Source: a virus. Taken from it: a stretch of DNA of 64,000 nt. The notes beneath the pieces are model-generated. The model was not told the origin of the DNA. It searched no databases and saw nothing but the letters and a program-made list of their open reading frames with translations. Position numbers and translations under genes: made by a program. The stretch's first letter is position 1. Every line of letters begins with the position of its first letter. The stretch lies in IMG/VR virus record IMGVR_UViG_3300024999_000096, positions 1 through 64,000 of that record. One strand, written 5' to 3'. This document shows positions 8,024 to 16,039 of this stretch, in pieces.

Positions 8024-8081
8024 AAAGATCAAGAAATATCTTTATATACCATATTTAAAATTTAGAGGAGCGTGTATTAAA

Positions 8082-9107
8082 ATGCAAAGAAAACCAATTA
8101 AAAAGTCAATGAGTGTAAACCAAATATGTAAAATGATTAAAAGTGGTAAAATTTCTTTTGAAAATCCTCTACAACGTCCGGCAGGTCAATGGAAGATAGA
8201 AGACCAATCTCTTCTTATCGATTCTCTTATAACGATGTGTGTTCCTGATATATTTGCTTTAAATTATATGGATAAAGATAACAATTATAATCGTATGTTT
8301 GACATAATCGACGGAAAACAACGACTGAGTAGTATTGCATCTTATATTGAAAACAAATGGGCATTAACTAAATTAAACCCAATTCAATTAGAACCAAATG
8401 GAGAAATCTATGATATTTCTGGGAAAAAGTTTATGGAATTACCAGAAGATATAAGGGAAGAAATTAAGGACTATATGTTGGATTTTAAGATAATTGAACT
8501 AGAAGGTAATGAAGATGAGAAAAAAGTTGTGAAAGAATTATTTTTACGTTTAAACAACGAGAAACCAGTATCGCAGGAACATAAAACATTTATAGAAGCT
8601 AATTCAAATATACAAGAATTTGTACGAAGAATTATTTTAGAGCATAAACTTTTTAGAGAGATATCATATTTCACTCCTTCTAGCATTAAGAAATCAGATA
8701 AAGAAATGACAATTATGCAATCAATTATTCTTGTTTCGGGAATTGAATATAAATCATTCAGAAATAAAGATATCAAAAAGGCATTACTTGAAAATGAGAT
8801 ATCTAAAGAAACATTAGAACTTACTGAAAAACTTTTTGATGATATTGTAAAAATATTTCCTCAATATCATAGGCAAGTATCTAAAATGAACATACCTATT
8901 TTAGTTTACATTCTTTCTAAAATTCTTGAAGAAGATAAAAAACAAACATTTCATTTAATTCAAAAATATTTTAATGAAGATATGAGAACAGGAGACAAAT
9001 ATAAAAGTTTTTGTATATCTAGCACAGCAAATAAAATCAATGTAATTGGTCGTATAAATACACTTAAAGAAATTTGTGATGTTCAATTGAATCAAGCAGC
9101 AAAATAA
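8082..9107 (+). CDS. second DUF262 protein (341 aa)
   Basis: Residues 8-90 contain the family start (MSVNQICKMIKSGKI, then NPLQRPAGQW) and FDIIDGKQRLSSI, matching the DGxQR motif; LRLNNEKPVS further on fits the conserved 'lN.g.pLs' segment of DUF262. SD AGAGGAGCG precedes ATG 8082. Length and motif order fit a DUF262-only protein. Distant paralogue and operon partner of the 6704 gene, so a hetero-complex is plausible. Confidence 0.8.
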   Translation: MQRKPIKKSMSVNQICKMIKSGKISFENPLQRPAGQWKIEDQSLLIDSLITMCVPDIFALNYMDKDNNYNRMFDIIDGKQRLSSIASYIENKWALTKLNPIQLEPNGEIYDISGKKFMELPEDIREEIKDYMLDFKIIELEGNEDEKKVVKELFLRLNNEKPVSQEHKTFIEANSNIQEFVRRIILEHKLFREISYFTPSSIKKSDKEMTIMQSIILVSGIEYKSFRNKDIKKALLENEISKETLELTEKLFDDIVKIFPQYHRQVSKMNIPILVYILSKILEEDKKQTFHLIQKYFNEDMRTGDKYKSFCISSTANKINVIGRINTLKEICDVQLNQAAK

Positions 9108-9145
9108 ATTATCTAAGTTATTTATACAGAGAGGGTGAATAATCA

Positions 9146-10117
9146 ATGTTAGAAAAATGTCGTTATTGTGGGTTTGAGCATGAAGACTTAAAGCATATCT
9201 TTTTCCGTAGGAACCATGTAAGTAATCGTGTTTTACCTCATTGCTTACATTGTCTTCGTCGATTATACCAAGTGCCCTATAGGCCAGAATTAGATACAAA
9301 GAAGGAAGGTAATATATTGGCTATTGATTACAAAAGTGCATTAGAATTATTGGTTATACAAAATAAAATTATTTTGGCGAAAGATGCTTGTAAAATACTA
9401 AAAAGGAAAGATATTTCATCTACTATTCATTCACTTGTAAAAGAAGGTAAAATTAAAACTAAACTGATTGATGTAAGGGTTCAAAATAATGCGATACGAG
9501 CATTGAAGGTTTTATTTGTTAAGGATATCAAAGAAATTGAACTATCACAGTTTGAAAAGAATTCATTAGGTAAAATTGCAAATTCAAGTAATATAAAGAA
9601 AAATGATCACAAACAATTAAAACAACCTTCAAACCAATCAGAATATATTATAATCAACGGAAGGGGAGGAATCTTAATAAAGACACACAAAGGAAATTCT
9701 GTCGTAAATAAAAATGATATTGCAGATTTACATGAAAAATTACCATTTAGTATAGATAATTTAATTAACGGCAATATACATAAATTTGCAAAGGATATTG
9801 ATTATTTTATTGAGAATGAAGAACTATTGTTTACAAAATCTGGGTATATTATACTAACTGAATCATTTAATGACAAATTGTCTCAAAGAGTTAAATCACA
9901 AATGGTTACGAAATACTTTAAGTATCAAAATATAAATGTAAATAATGATACTTACCATGTTCATAGTGATGAAACTAATAATCAATTGCCATACGAAAAT
10001 GAATCTCCAGGATATGTAAAAGTTTTACACGATCAAATTAAAATTCTTAGTGAAAAAATTTGTCTATTGGAAATAAAATTGTGTGGGTTTGGTTTGGCTT
10101 CGCCAACAATTAATTAA
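9146..10117 (+). CDS. zinc-finger / KilA- or ORF6N-like protein (323 aa)
   Basis: Third gene of the DUF262 cassette (38-nt gap). Residues 5-8 (CRYC) and 33-36 (CLHC) form an N-terminal zinc knuckle with His residues between. The middle (about 60-110) looks like a winged helix. The segment from about residue 200, ending DYFIENEELLFTKSGY, resembles the phage ORF6N/KilA-N-type antirepressor module in style. The C-terminus is coiled-coil like (LHDQIKILSEKICLLEIKL). Likely DNA-binding; exact family uncertain. Confidence 0.55.
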   Translation: MLEKCRYCGFEHEDLKHIFFRRNHVSNRVLPHCLHCLRRLYQVPYRPELDTKKEGNILAIDYKSALELLVIQNKIILAKDACKILKRKDISSTIHSLVKEGKIKTKLIDVRVQNNAIRALKVLFVKDIKEIELSQFEKNSLGKIANSSNIKKNDHKQLKQPSNQSEYIIINGRGGILIKTHKGNSVVNKNDIADLHEKLPFSIDNLINGNIHKFAKDIDYFIENEELLFTKSGYIILTESFNDKLSQRVKSQMVTKYFKYQNINVNNDTYHVHSDETNNQLPYENESPGYVKVLHDQIKILSEKICLLEIKLCGFGLASPTIN

Positions 10118-10136
10118 TAAAGGAGTGCTTAAACAA

Positions 10137-10367
10137 ATGAAAATTGGAACAAACGTAATAATCAAATCAAACCTAATCCCTAATAAAATTTATGGAGGAG
10201 CAATATTTGTCCCTGAGATGGAAGAATTTTTAGGAAAAGGTGAGGTTATCACGGAGATATTATTTCCTAGGTTCAATGCAAATCAAGGAAGTTACGGGTT
10301 AAGCATTGATCAAGAGCAAATATTTGAATTTACTGATGAGATGTTAGAGCTGGCTGAAGTGGCATAA
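10137..10367 (+). CDS. hypothetical protein (76 aa)
   Basis: The SD AAAGGAGTG selects ATG 10137, not the upstream overlap with 9146. A mixed beta protein starting MKIGTNVIIKSN, like small SH3-type folds. It ends just before the terminator at 10378. Confidence 0.7.
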   Translation: MKIGTNVIIKSNLIPNKIYGGAIFVPEMEEFLGKGEVITEILFPRFNANQGSYGLSIDQEQIFEFTDEMLELAEVA

Positions 10368-10377
10368 ATGCATTGAG

Positions 10378-10403
10378 AAGCAGGATTAATTTCCTGCTTT
10401 TTA
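10378..10403 (+). terminator. intrinsic terminator
   Basis: Stem AAGCAGGA / TCCTGCTT (8 bp) with loop TTAATT and a following T run. It ends the unit that starts at the DUF262 promoter. Confidence 0.85.
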
Positions 10404-10407
10404 ATAT

Positions 10408-10436
10408 TTGAATCTTAATCTACAATCTGATATAAT
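10408..10436 (+). promoter_or_regulatory. promoter
   Basis: TTGAAT (10408-10413), 17 nt, consensus TATAAT (10431-10436), placed directly after the terminator and 33 nt before ATG 10469. Confidence 0.8.
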
Positions 10437-10468
10437 GCAAGATAAACAATCAAGAAAGGGTGATAATA

Positions 10469-10921
10469 ATGACTGAACGTAAAACTTCAAACAATAAAGA
10501 TATGTGTAAAAGAACTAAGAAAGACAGGCATAATTATAAACATCTAGAAGTTAGTGTCCCTCAATCTTATAAAACTCACACAACTAATGACGTTTATCCA
10601 AAAGAGTGCTATGGTCAGTGTATAGATTATATTTGGGAAAATGATTTTGAAAATATGATATTGGTTCATGGATATTATCTATTTAAAGGATGTGTCAGAA
10701 TTGATCATGCTTGGGTAGAAATTGACAATGTTTTGTTTGATGGAGTATATCAAAGATTTTACGACAAAGAAGTTTATTATAAGGAATTTGGATTAGTAAA
10801 GCAATTGGAATTTACAAGAGATCAGGCATTAGAAATTGCTACTGAAACAGAATGGTCTGGCCCCTGGTGGCCTCAACAAATGGAAAAATTATTTGGAAAA
10901 GATTTTATTAAACCATTGTAA
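10469..10921 (+). CDS. papain-like/transglutaminase-like candidate (150 aa)
   Basis: ATG 10469 follows the SD AAAGGGTGA. The chain has YPKECYGQCIDYIW near residues 45-58, then IDHAWVEIDNVLFDG near 83-97. This Cys, His, Asp order and the 'HAWVE' context are those of papain-like (transglutaminase/NlpC-type) hydrolases. The basic N-terminus (about 35 residues) is variable. It is the first gene after a strong promoter. Catalysis is inferred from motif order only. Confidence 0.5.
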   Translation: MTERKTSNNKDMCKRTKKDRHNYKHLEVSVPQSYKTHTTNDVYPKECYGQCIDYIWENDFENMILVHGYYLFKGCVRIDHAWVEIDNVLFDGVYQRFYDKEVYYKEFGLVKQLEFTRDQALEIATETEWSGPWWPQQMEKLFGKDFIKPL

Positions 10922-10979
10922 TATTGTTAAGGTTGAGATATAATATAATTAATAAATAAATATTTAAGGAGAGATACAT

Positions 10980-11303
10980 ATGTTAAATGATTCAAAAGTA
11001 GAAATCAGGCTATATAATAATGAGAAAGGATTTTACTACATAGAAGTAGATATCAATACTATTACTGAATTCGGAATTGTAAATAAAGTATCTTGGAATA
11101 ACAATGGTACTTTTAAGAAATGGGTGAAAAGAGGATATGTACGGACCAACAATGAATTCTATTTAATTTGGAATGAAGGAGTTGTTAAGGTATTGAAGGA
11201 AACCTTAAAGGGCAAATACAAATCTTCTAAATCTTCTTGTGTTGAGTATAAGAATGATGCAGAACGAAAGGCAACAGATTGGTCTTATAAAGTTGTTCTA
11301 TAA
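10980..11303 (+). CDS. hypothetical protein (107 aa)
   Basis: ATG 10980 follows SD AAGGAGAG. Beta-rich, with several Trp, ending in a basic/Ser segment (LKGKYKSSKSSC). A TATAATATAAT stretch at 10939-10949 may hold a -10 box but no clear -35 was seen. No family is recognised. Confidence 0.7.
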   Translation: MLNDSKVEIRLYNNEKGFYYIEVDINTITEFGIVNKVSWNNNGTFKKWVKRGYVRTNNEFYLIWNEGVVKVLKETLKGKYKSSKSSCVEYKNDAERKATDWSYKVVL

Positions 11304-11323
11304 TTTTTAAGGAGTGGTAATTT

Positions 11324-11620
11324 ATGCAAAAAATATAGAGAGACAAATTAACAAATAAACTCATGATCAATAGACACTCAAGATATAATACTATTATTGA
11401 AAAGGTGTTTGTTTATGAGGTAGATGGTACTACATACGATATCACAAATGAATTTTATGATATTAAGAAAGATATGAGATTATCTGTTTTCTTACTTCAC
11501 TTTCCTAGATTTAATGAAGGTAAAAATTTCGTTGTTCAAAACAAAAGGCAGAAATCAAAAGAGAGACCAAACTGTAATTTGTATATTTCTAAAGGCGAGA
11601 GAATGAAGATTTGTGCTTGA
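11324..11620 (+). pseudogene. hypothetical gene with stop at codon 5, or downstream start at 11363
   Basis: A strong SD (TTTAAGGAGTGG) is followed by ATG 11324, but codon 5 is TAG (11336-11338). The same frame is open beyond it, contains ATG 11363 and continues to TGA 11618, with a protein-like sequence (EKVFVYEVDGTTYDIT). ATG 11363 has no SD. Either the gene is nonsense-mutated or it gives an 85-aa product from 11363. Confidence 0.5.
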
Positions 11621-11684
11621 TAAATAACTTCCAATGAAAACCCGATTTCATGCTATATTTGAAAATGAAAGGATGATAAATCAA

Positions 11685-12017
11685 ATGGAAGCAGAAAACA
11701 AATTCAATCAACTATGTGTACTCCAAGGAACAATCTTAGGAGATAATTCAATTCAAGAATTTGAACAATTCTTCATAGATAATTTCAATGCAAGAGTAAA
11801 ATTCTGTGAAGAAGTTAAGACAAATGGTAGTGTTAAACGCAATGAAGAAGGTGGGCGTAATGATATCTTGTTCTATATCCACGATGATGATATGTCTCAT
11901 TTTTCAATAAAAAGATTAGCATATGGTATAAGATGGTGGGAAGATGTTGTTTCCTATAATGATAATTCTTATTTATATTCTCAGGATGTGTTGAATAGGT
12001 ATCCGGTAAGGTGGTAA
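11685..12017 (+). CDS. hypothetical protein (110 aa)
   Basis: The SD AAAGGATGATAA selects ATG 11685. Contains a run GGRNDILFYIHDDDMSHF and AYGIRWWEDVVSYN, in the style of conserved small phage proteins. Function unknown. Confidence 0.7.
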   Translation: MEAENKFNQLCVLQGTILGDNSIQEFEQFFIDNFNARVKFCEEVKTNGSVKRNEEGGRNDILFYIHDDDMSHFSIKRLAYGIRWWEDVVSYNDNSYLYSQDVLNRYPVRW

Positions 12018-12037
12018 GAAGAAAGGATTGATTGACA

Positions 12038-12364
12038 ATGGCAAAATGGAATTATAACCTTGGAGAAGAAGGATTAAAATTGCGAGAACTAACCGTAATT
12101 TCGAAAGAAGCAGAAACCATTGATCAAATTGAAATATGTTGCAGATCGTTATTAAAACAATTAACTGACAAAGATAAGGAATATTATGAAGATAAGATTG
12201 AATACTTAATAAATTTAATTGCAGGAGAAGCAGATACTATTAGAAATAATCCAGATGAAATTACTAAGGAATGGGGATTTGATGATATAGAGGAATTGGT
12301 CAATTCAAGATTATCTGAGTTTTACGATATTTGTGATGGTTGTCGATGTTGGGTAGAGTTTTAA
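12038..12364 (+). CDS. hypothetical protein (108 aa)
   Basis: ATG 12038 follows the SD GAAAGGATTG; TTG 12032 is less likely. An acidic, mostly helical protein with a final CDGCRCWVEF knuckle of three Cys. No family is recognised. Confidence 0.7.
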   Translation: MAKWNYNLGEEGLKLRELTVISKEAETIDQIEICCRSLLKQLTDKDKEYYEDKIEYLINLIAGEADTIRNNPDEITKEWGFDDIEELVNSRLSEFYDICDGCRCWVEF

Positions 12365-12417
12365 ATTCTCCGATGAGTAATAGATTTCAAAGTAAATTTA
12401 AAAGGAGTGATATTCTA

Positions 12418-12789
12418 ATGGAAAAGAAATGTCCGTTCAAACCAATTGTTGTGGTTGAAGCATATAAGTGGTCTGGTGGCAGAGATATGAATCAAGGAAG
12501 TGTGCAACATACTAATTCTTTTGCAGAATGTGATGAAGATGAATGTATGGCTTGGAATTCTAGTAATTCTACTTGTAAAAGATTAGATCAAGTAGTTATA
12601 ATAGAAACTATAGAAAAATCAATTACTGAAAACGAACAAATCAAAGATGCAACTTCGATTAAATCTCCATGTGGAGCAAAGACCTGTTCTGGATGTCCTG
12701 ATTATGGTTATGCTAATGAATATCCTTGCCCAGATTGGTGTGAAGAAGAAATTCAATCAAGAAAGAATCAGAAATTCCCAAATAAATAA
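12418..12789 (+). CDS. cysteine-rich hypothetical protein (123 aa)
   Basis: The SD AAAAGGAGTG selects ATG 12418. Eleven Cys are arranged in groups (ECDEDECMAW, CGAKTCSGCPDYG, CPDWC), suggesting one or two metal sites, possibly iron-sulfur or zinc. The Trp- and Asn-rich linker (CMAWNSSNSTCKRL) resembles small phage zinc proteins. Confidence 0.7.
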   Translation: MEKKCPFKPIVVVEAYKWSGGRDMNQGSVQHTNSFAECDEDECMAWNSSNSTCKRLDQVVIIETIEKSITENEQIKDATSIKSPCGAKTCSGCPDYGYANEYPCPDWCEEEIQSRKNQKFPNK

Positions 12790-12801
12790 GGATGTGATAA
12801 T

Positions 12802-12927
12802 TTGAGCATAAACATTGCTTGTAAAGGTTGTAAATTCTCTTCACAATACAAGGGAATTAACAATAGATGGTGTTCTCTTAGGAATGGAACTGTAACTAAT
12901 ATTCGTAATTGTAAAGATAGGAAGTAA
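12802..12927 (+). CDS. C4 zinc microprotein, TTG start (41 aa)
   Basis: SD AAGGATGTG precedes TTG 12802. Pattern CKGCKF - W-C - NCKDRK is the same Cys arrangement as in 14374, 20494, 24260 and 62081. Part of a family of tiny single-zinc-site proteins scattered across the window. Confidence 0.6.
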   Translation: MSINIACKGCKFSSQYKGINNRWCSLRNGTVTNIRNCKDRK

Positions 12928-12988
12928 TATTCCATCCTAACAGAAAATTAAAATGCTTTAATTAAAAAAGAAAAGAAAGAAGGGATTT

Positions 12989-13348
12989 ATGATGGATTTA
13001 GAATTGGAAATTAAAAGAGACGATAAAATTAAAGAATTATTAAATGGATTTAAATCTGGATTGGGAGAAAGGGTTAAAACCCATATTGAATCAAGTAGAT
13101 TCCCATATACTTATGCTTATGATTTCAAACGCCTTGGTGGTGGTTCTAGAAGTGATACAGGAACCTATTTGAGAGAAAGTTATAAAGATGATATTGAAGA
13201 ATACGCAAAAGAAATATTATCAAGAGCATTTAGTTTTATGTTTAATAATTATGCAGAAGATTTTCTATATGATATCCTTGATGAAAAAAGTGATACAAGA
13301 GCAAGAAATGTTTATAGTTTTATAAGGGATGTTTATATTAAAAACTAA
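12989..13348 (+). CDS. hypothetical protein (119 aa)
   Basis: Start at ATG 12989 (or 12992) after SD AAGAAGGG. A charged helical protein with a Gly/Ser/Arg turn (LGGGSRSDTGTYL). No motif is recognised. The 22-nt motif at 13350 starts 1 nt after its stop. Confidence 0.7.
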   Translation: MMDLELEIKRDDKIKELLNGFKSGLGERVKTHIESSRFPYTYAYDFKRLGGGSRSDTGTYLRESYKDDIEEYAKEILSRAFSFMFNNYAEDFLYDILDEKSDTRARNVYSFIRDVYIKN

Positions 13349-13349
13349 T

Positions 13350-13371
13350 CCCAAGAAAGACTCATTTTAAA
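13350..13371 (+). repeat. 22-nt post-stop motif, copy A
   Basis: Matches the recurrent pattern CCC-A-N2-AAA-G-N5-TTTTAAA, here CCC at 13350, AAAG at 13356-13359 and TTTTAAA ending at 13371. Other copies are at 14332, 28810, 29398, 38405 and 39457. Function unknown; a phage-specific promoter or processing site is possible. Confidence 0.55.
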
Positions 13372-13373
13372 CG

Positions 13374-13697
13374 ATGAAAATGAAAGAAGGTATTTATTAT
13401 GAAAAATATACAAATGATGAATTAAAGCAACTTATAGGCAATATTAACGAAGAAATAATACAGAAAAAGAATGAATTAAGTTTATTACATGACAATGTAA
13501 AACTATATAAAAACTTATGTAATCATAGTGATTTAACTATTAATGATTGGGGATCTGCTGATTGTAAAATATGTGGGAAACATCTTAGTTGGTATTGCCC
13601 TACTTCCCCAACTTTAGAATGCGATTATGAACAAGAAGATGGAAGTTATAACGAAGATTCTTGCAGATATTGCGGAGATCCAGAAGAAAGGAAGTAA
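13374..13697 (+). CDS. coiled-coil/zinc hypothetical protein (107 aa)
   Basis: A coiled-coil (residues about 12-45) is followed by a cysteine region (CKICGKHL, CPTSPTLEC, CRYCGD). The start is unclear: ATG 13374 lacks an SD, while a good SD (GAAGG, 13386-13390) sits before ATTATG whose ATG (13399) is out of frame. A missing base near 13399 would give a standard start. Confidence 0.6.
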   Translation: MKMKEGIYYEKYTNDELKQLIGNINEEIIQKKNELSLLHDNVKLYKNLCNHSDLTINDWGSADCKICGKHLSWYCPTSPTLECDYEQEDGSYNEDSCRYCGDPEERK

Positions 13698-13702
13698 TAA
13701 AA

Positions 13703-14044
13703 ATGTCTAAATGTTTAAGATGTGGTCATTGTTGTAAAGGTTATCTATGCTTTGTGCCAAAACACAAAATCAGTAACTTATCTCCTGATTTTCTAGAAAC
13801 TTTAAATGAAGATAATTTAGATGATTATATCAATGAAAATATTGAAGAACAAGGTTCTATTTGTAAATGGTTAATTGTAGATGAGCAAGGATTACATAGT
13901 TGTTCTGCTTATGAAAGAAGATCAAGTATGTGTAGGGATTATAATTCTTTGATTGGAGTATGTCGTATTGGTCAGGCATATTGGAAAGATAAAAATGATA
14001 TTCCTGAAGAAATCAAAAGTATATTAGGAGGTAAATCAAAATGA
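13703..14044 (+). CDS. YkgJ-type cysteine-cluster protein (113 aa)
   Basis: Begins MSKCLRCGHCCKGYLCF, the CxxCxxCC signature of the YkgJ (putative zinc/iron-chelating) family. Later Cys residues follow the family order (SICKWL, HSCSAYERRSSMCRDY, VCRIG). SD AAGGAAG precedes ATG 13703. The biochemical role of the family is not firmly known. Confidence 0.75.
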   Translation: MSKCLRCGHCCKGYLCFVPKHKISNLSPDFLETLNEDNLDDYINENIEEQGSICKWLIVDEQGLHSCSAYERRSSMCRDYNSLIGVCRIGQAYWKDKNDIPEEIKSILGGKSK

Positions 14045-14322
14045 GAAGCGTTGTAGATATTGTGGAAACCAGAAACAAACTGAAGGACTCAGTTGATAAA
14101 ATCAATATAAGATTGAGAGAAATTGAAAATGGCAGAAAATTTACTGAGTTAAACCAAAGAGAACAAGATTTAGTAGGAAAACTTTTCAACTTGATGTGTC
14201 ACTATAAAGACCAAGTAACTGCATTAAGTTTTGTTTTAAACGAAGATAATAAAATTAATGATTATAAGTGGCATCCTATTTTTAAAGAATTTGAAGAATT
14301 TTTAGTAAAATTAAATGATTAA
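14041..14322 (+). CDS. hypothetical helical phage protein (93 aa)
   Basis: ATG 14041 overlaps the previous stop (ATGA) and has SD GGAGG. Predicted helical hairpin (DSVDKINIRLREIENG ... LNQREQDLVGKLFNLM). Similar small helical proteins are common in phage early regions; function unknown. Confidence 0.7.
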   Translation: MRSVVDIVETRNKLKDSVDKINIRLREIENGRKFTELNQREQDLVGKLFNLMCHYKDQVTALSFVLNEDNKINDYKWHPIFKEFEEFLVKLND

Positions 14323-14331
14323 TTGCAAAAT

Positions 14332-14353
14332 CCCAAGAAATACTTATTTTATT
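14332..14353 (+). repeat. 22-nt post-stop motif, copy B
   Basis: CCCAAG-AAA then, in register, TTTT at 14347-14350, nearly identical to copy A in its first half. It is 9 nt after a stop codon and 21 nt before the next start. Confidence 0.5.
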
Positions 14354-14373
14354 GTACAAGGAAGTGATTATAA

Positions 14374-14550
14374 GTGAATGTTCCAAAATGTAAAGAATGT
14401 GAATTTCATAAAATATATCCTTATTCAATTGGAACTACGGATAGACATTGGTGTAGTCATACTAAAGTAAAATATTTTAATTATTTGGATAGAAATATAT
14501 CATCTAGTGAATTGAAAACAAGTCCTAAATGGTGTCCCGAGAGAACATAA
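14374..14550 (+). CDS. C4 zinc microprotein, GTG start (58 aa)
   Basis: SD AAGGAAGTG precedes GTG 14374. Pattern CKECEF - HWCSH - KWCPERT matches the small C4 family (12802, 20494, 24260, 62081). The spacing of the first CxxC and last W-C-P is well conserved. Function unknown. Confidence 0.65.
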   Translation: MNVPKCKECEFHKIYPYSIGTTDRHWCSHTKVKYFNYLDRNISSSELKTSPKWCPERT

Positions 14551-14587
14551 ATTAACAATTTCAATAGATCAAGGGAGGAGAAGTAAA

Positions 14588-14743
14588 ATGGAAGAAAGAA
14601 CATATTCACTAATTTGTAATGCGATTAACTGGTTAAAGAATCCTTGTGCAACAGATGAGGTTAAAATTCAAGAAGCATTAGATTCTTTAAAAAGTATTCC
14701 TGAAATGAAATGGTTTTATAGTCAACTATATGAAAATAAGTGA
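14588..14743 (+). CDS. hypothetical protein (51 aa)
   Basis: SD GGGAGGAG precedes ATG 14588. A short helical protein with two Cys (LICNAINWLKNPCATDEV). No family is recognised. Confidence 0.65.
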   Translation: MEERTYSLICNAINWLKNPCATDEVKIQEALDSLKSIPEMKWFYSQLYENK

Positions 14744-14755
14744 GGAGGAAATAAA

Positions 14756-14962
14756 ATGTCATTACCAGAAGCAACTATGAACTGCCCTATTTGTGATAGT
14801 CCTGAACATACTTTGTTCCCCATTTTAGAAGGAAATTATAGTGGCTCATATGTATGTTCTACTTGTAATCAAATGTTGTGGAAGAACAGAAATGATCCAA
14901 ATTATAAAATACAAAAATATAGGTGGAATAAGAAGTTGCAAGATTATATTCCAATTGGATAA
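14756..14962 (+). CDS. zinc-ribbon protein (68 aa)
   Basis: CPIC (residues 10-13) and CSTC (about 35-38) form a standard zinc ribbon followed by a basic aromatic tail (IQKYRWNKKLQDY). SD GAGGAGG precedes ATG 14756. Probably nucleic-acid or protein binding. Confidence 0.7.
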   Translation: MSLPEATMNCPICDSPEHTLFPILEGNYSGSYVCSTCNQMLWKNRNDPNYKIQKYRWNKKLQDYIPIG

Positions 14963-14974
14963 CAATTTTCCGTA

Positions 14975-15060
14975 ATCTCATTTCAAAAAATCAAGCTATG
15001 AGCCACTTTCAGGGTTCACTACACCCTATAAAAATTGCATTTTATTTGAAATATTGAGTT
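14975..15060 (+). other. structured intergenic segment
   Basis: ATTTCAAA (about 14980) pairs with TTTGAAAT (about 15046), enclosing AATCAAGCTATGAGCC and a small AGGGT ... ACCCT hairpin. The word ATCAAGCTAT recurs in the intergenic segment near 30585. A possible small RNA or leader; no known class. Confidence 0.35.
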
Positions 15061-15084
15061 TAAAATTTAGGAGGAGTGTTTTTA

Positions 15085-15264
15085 ATGATGAAAAATTTTT
15101 ATTTAACAGACTCGATGGATAGGTCAGAAAAAATCATAGCAATTAAAGAATTTTTAAATGACTACATTAATGAAGTAGAAAATTCTGATAGTGATTATGT
15201 AAAGTTTAATTGTGAGGAAACAGTCGAAATATATAAAATAATTTTACAAGTTATGAATTTGTAG
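15085..15264 (+). CDS. hypothetical protein (59 aa)
   Basis: The SD AGGAGGAG selects ATG 15085. An acidic helical protein with one Cys. No family is recognised. Confidence 0.65.
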   Translation: MMKNFYLTDSMDRSEKIIAIKEFLNDYINEVENSDSDYVKFNCEETVEIYKIILQVMNL

Positions 15265-15276
15265 GAAGAAAAATTT

Positions 15277-15426
15277 ATGAAAATTAAAGTAATCCGCAAT
15301 TGTAAATCATGCATATATCATTACTGGAAAGATATTGAAGATGATCAATGTTATGAAGTAGGTGGTTGTCTTCAATTTTCTCCTATTGGATTAAGATTAG
15401 AAGATGTTGAAGTTATTATAGAATAA
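15277..15426 (+). CDS. cysteine-containing microprotein (49 aa)
   Basis: SD AGGAAG precedes ATG 15277. NCKSCIYHYW, QCYEVGGCLQF give a C4 set similar to the other tiny zinc proteins but with closer second pair. The acidic beta-like tail is LEDVEVIIE. Confidence 0.6.
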   Translation: MKIKVIRNCKSCIYHYWKDIEDDQCYEVGGCLQFSPIGLRLEDVEVIIE

Positions 15427-15439
15427 TCGGAGATACCTC

Positions 15440-15468
15440 TTGCTATTTCGTTAGATTCATGATAATAT
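15440..15468 (+). promoter_or_regulatory. possible promoter
   Basis: TTGCTA (15440-15445), 17 nt, TAATAT (15463-15468), in the short gap before the 15503 gene. Boxes are only partial matches. Confidence 0.35.
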
Positions 15469-15502
15469 AAATCTATAAATAAAATATTAGGAGGTACATA
15501 AA

Positions 15503-15739
15503 ATGTCAACCGCAAGAGAAAAACACATTGCAGATATTAATTCCTTATTAGTCAAATACGGTGCTGTTTTAGACAGATGGGGTATGTATCACATCGGAAA
15601 TTATAAATTTGATACACGAGCAGTAAATCTTAAAATCTTTTCTGGTAAGATTAAAATTGTTTCTACTCCAATTGGTAAATTAACTTTAGAAGAATTAGAG
15701 AAAAGATTAAAAATTTATGCAAAGGAGGAAATATTATAA
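15503..15739 (+). CDS. hypothetical protein (78 aa)
   Basis: SD AGGAGG precedes ATG 15503. Begins MSTAREKHIADINSLLVKYG and has beta strands around GMYHIGNYKFDTRA, a style seen in small phage proteins of Firmicutes. Basic overall; function unknown. Confidence 0.7.
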   Translation: MSTAREKHIADINSLLVKYGAVLDRWGMYHIGNYKFDTRAVNLKIFSGKIKIVSTPIGKLTLEELEKRLKIYAKEEIL

Positions 15740-15740
15740 A

Positions 15741-15920
15741 ATGTATAGTGAAAGTTTAAAAGATTGGTATAAACCAGTAAGAGTTTTTGAGTTAACGTGG
15801 AAAGACGGAAGAACTGAAATAATTAAAGGATATTCTATTGCAGATGCTTTCGATTGTGCTGGATATAACATTAAAGATATGAGAAAATTAGGTTTGTTTT
15901 CTTGGAAGCAGATAAAATAG
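15741..15920 (+). CDS. hypothetical protein (59 aa)
   Basis: The SD AAAGGAGG, inside the 3' end of the previous gene, selects ATG 15741. Beta-then-helix sequence (VFELTWKDGRTEIIKG, SIADAFDCAGYN). No family is recognised. Confidence 0.65.
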   Translation: MYSESLKDWYKPVRVFELTWKDGRTEIIKGYSIADAFDCAGYNIKDMRKLGLFSWKQIK

Positions 15921-15961
15921 AATTACCATTTAATCTTCAAAATTATAAGGATGTGATAAAT

Positions 15962-16039
15962 ATGATTTATGTTGGAATATATTTAGTTCTAACAGCATTA
16001 ATTTTAGCATTTAATCACGGAGCACACATGAACGGTTAA
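15962..16039 (+). CDS. 25-aa single-pass membrane microprotein
   Basis: SD AAGGATGTG precedes ATG 15962. Nearly the whole chain is one hydrophobic helix (MIYVGIYLVLTALILAF) with a His-rich end. Tiny, but the SD and composition are good. Confidence 0.5.
   Translation: MIYVGIYLVLTALILAFNHGAHMNG

Noticed and set aside
8471-9299. Two minus-strand open frames (101 and 114 codons) within the DUF262 region
   Set aside because: Both are antisense to clear DUF262 and zinc-finger coding frames, without SD.
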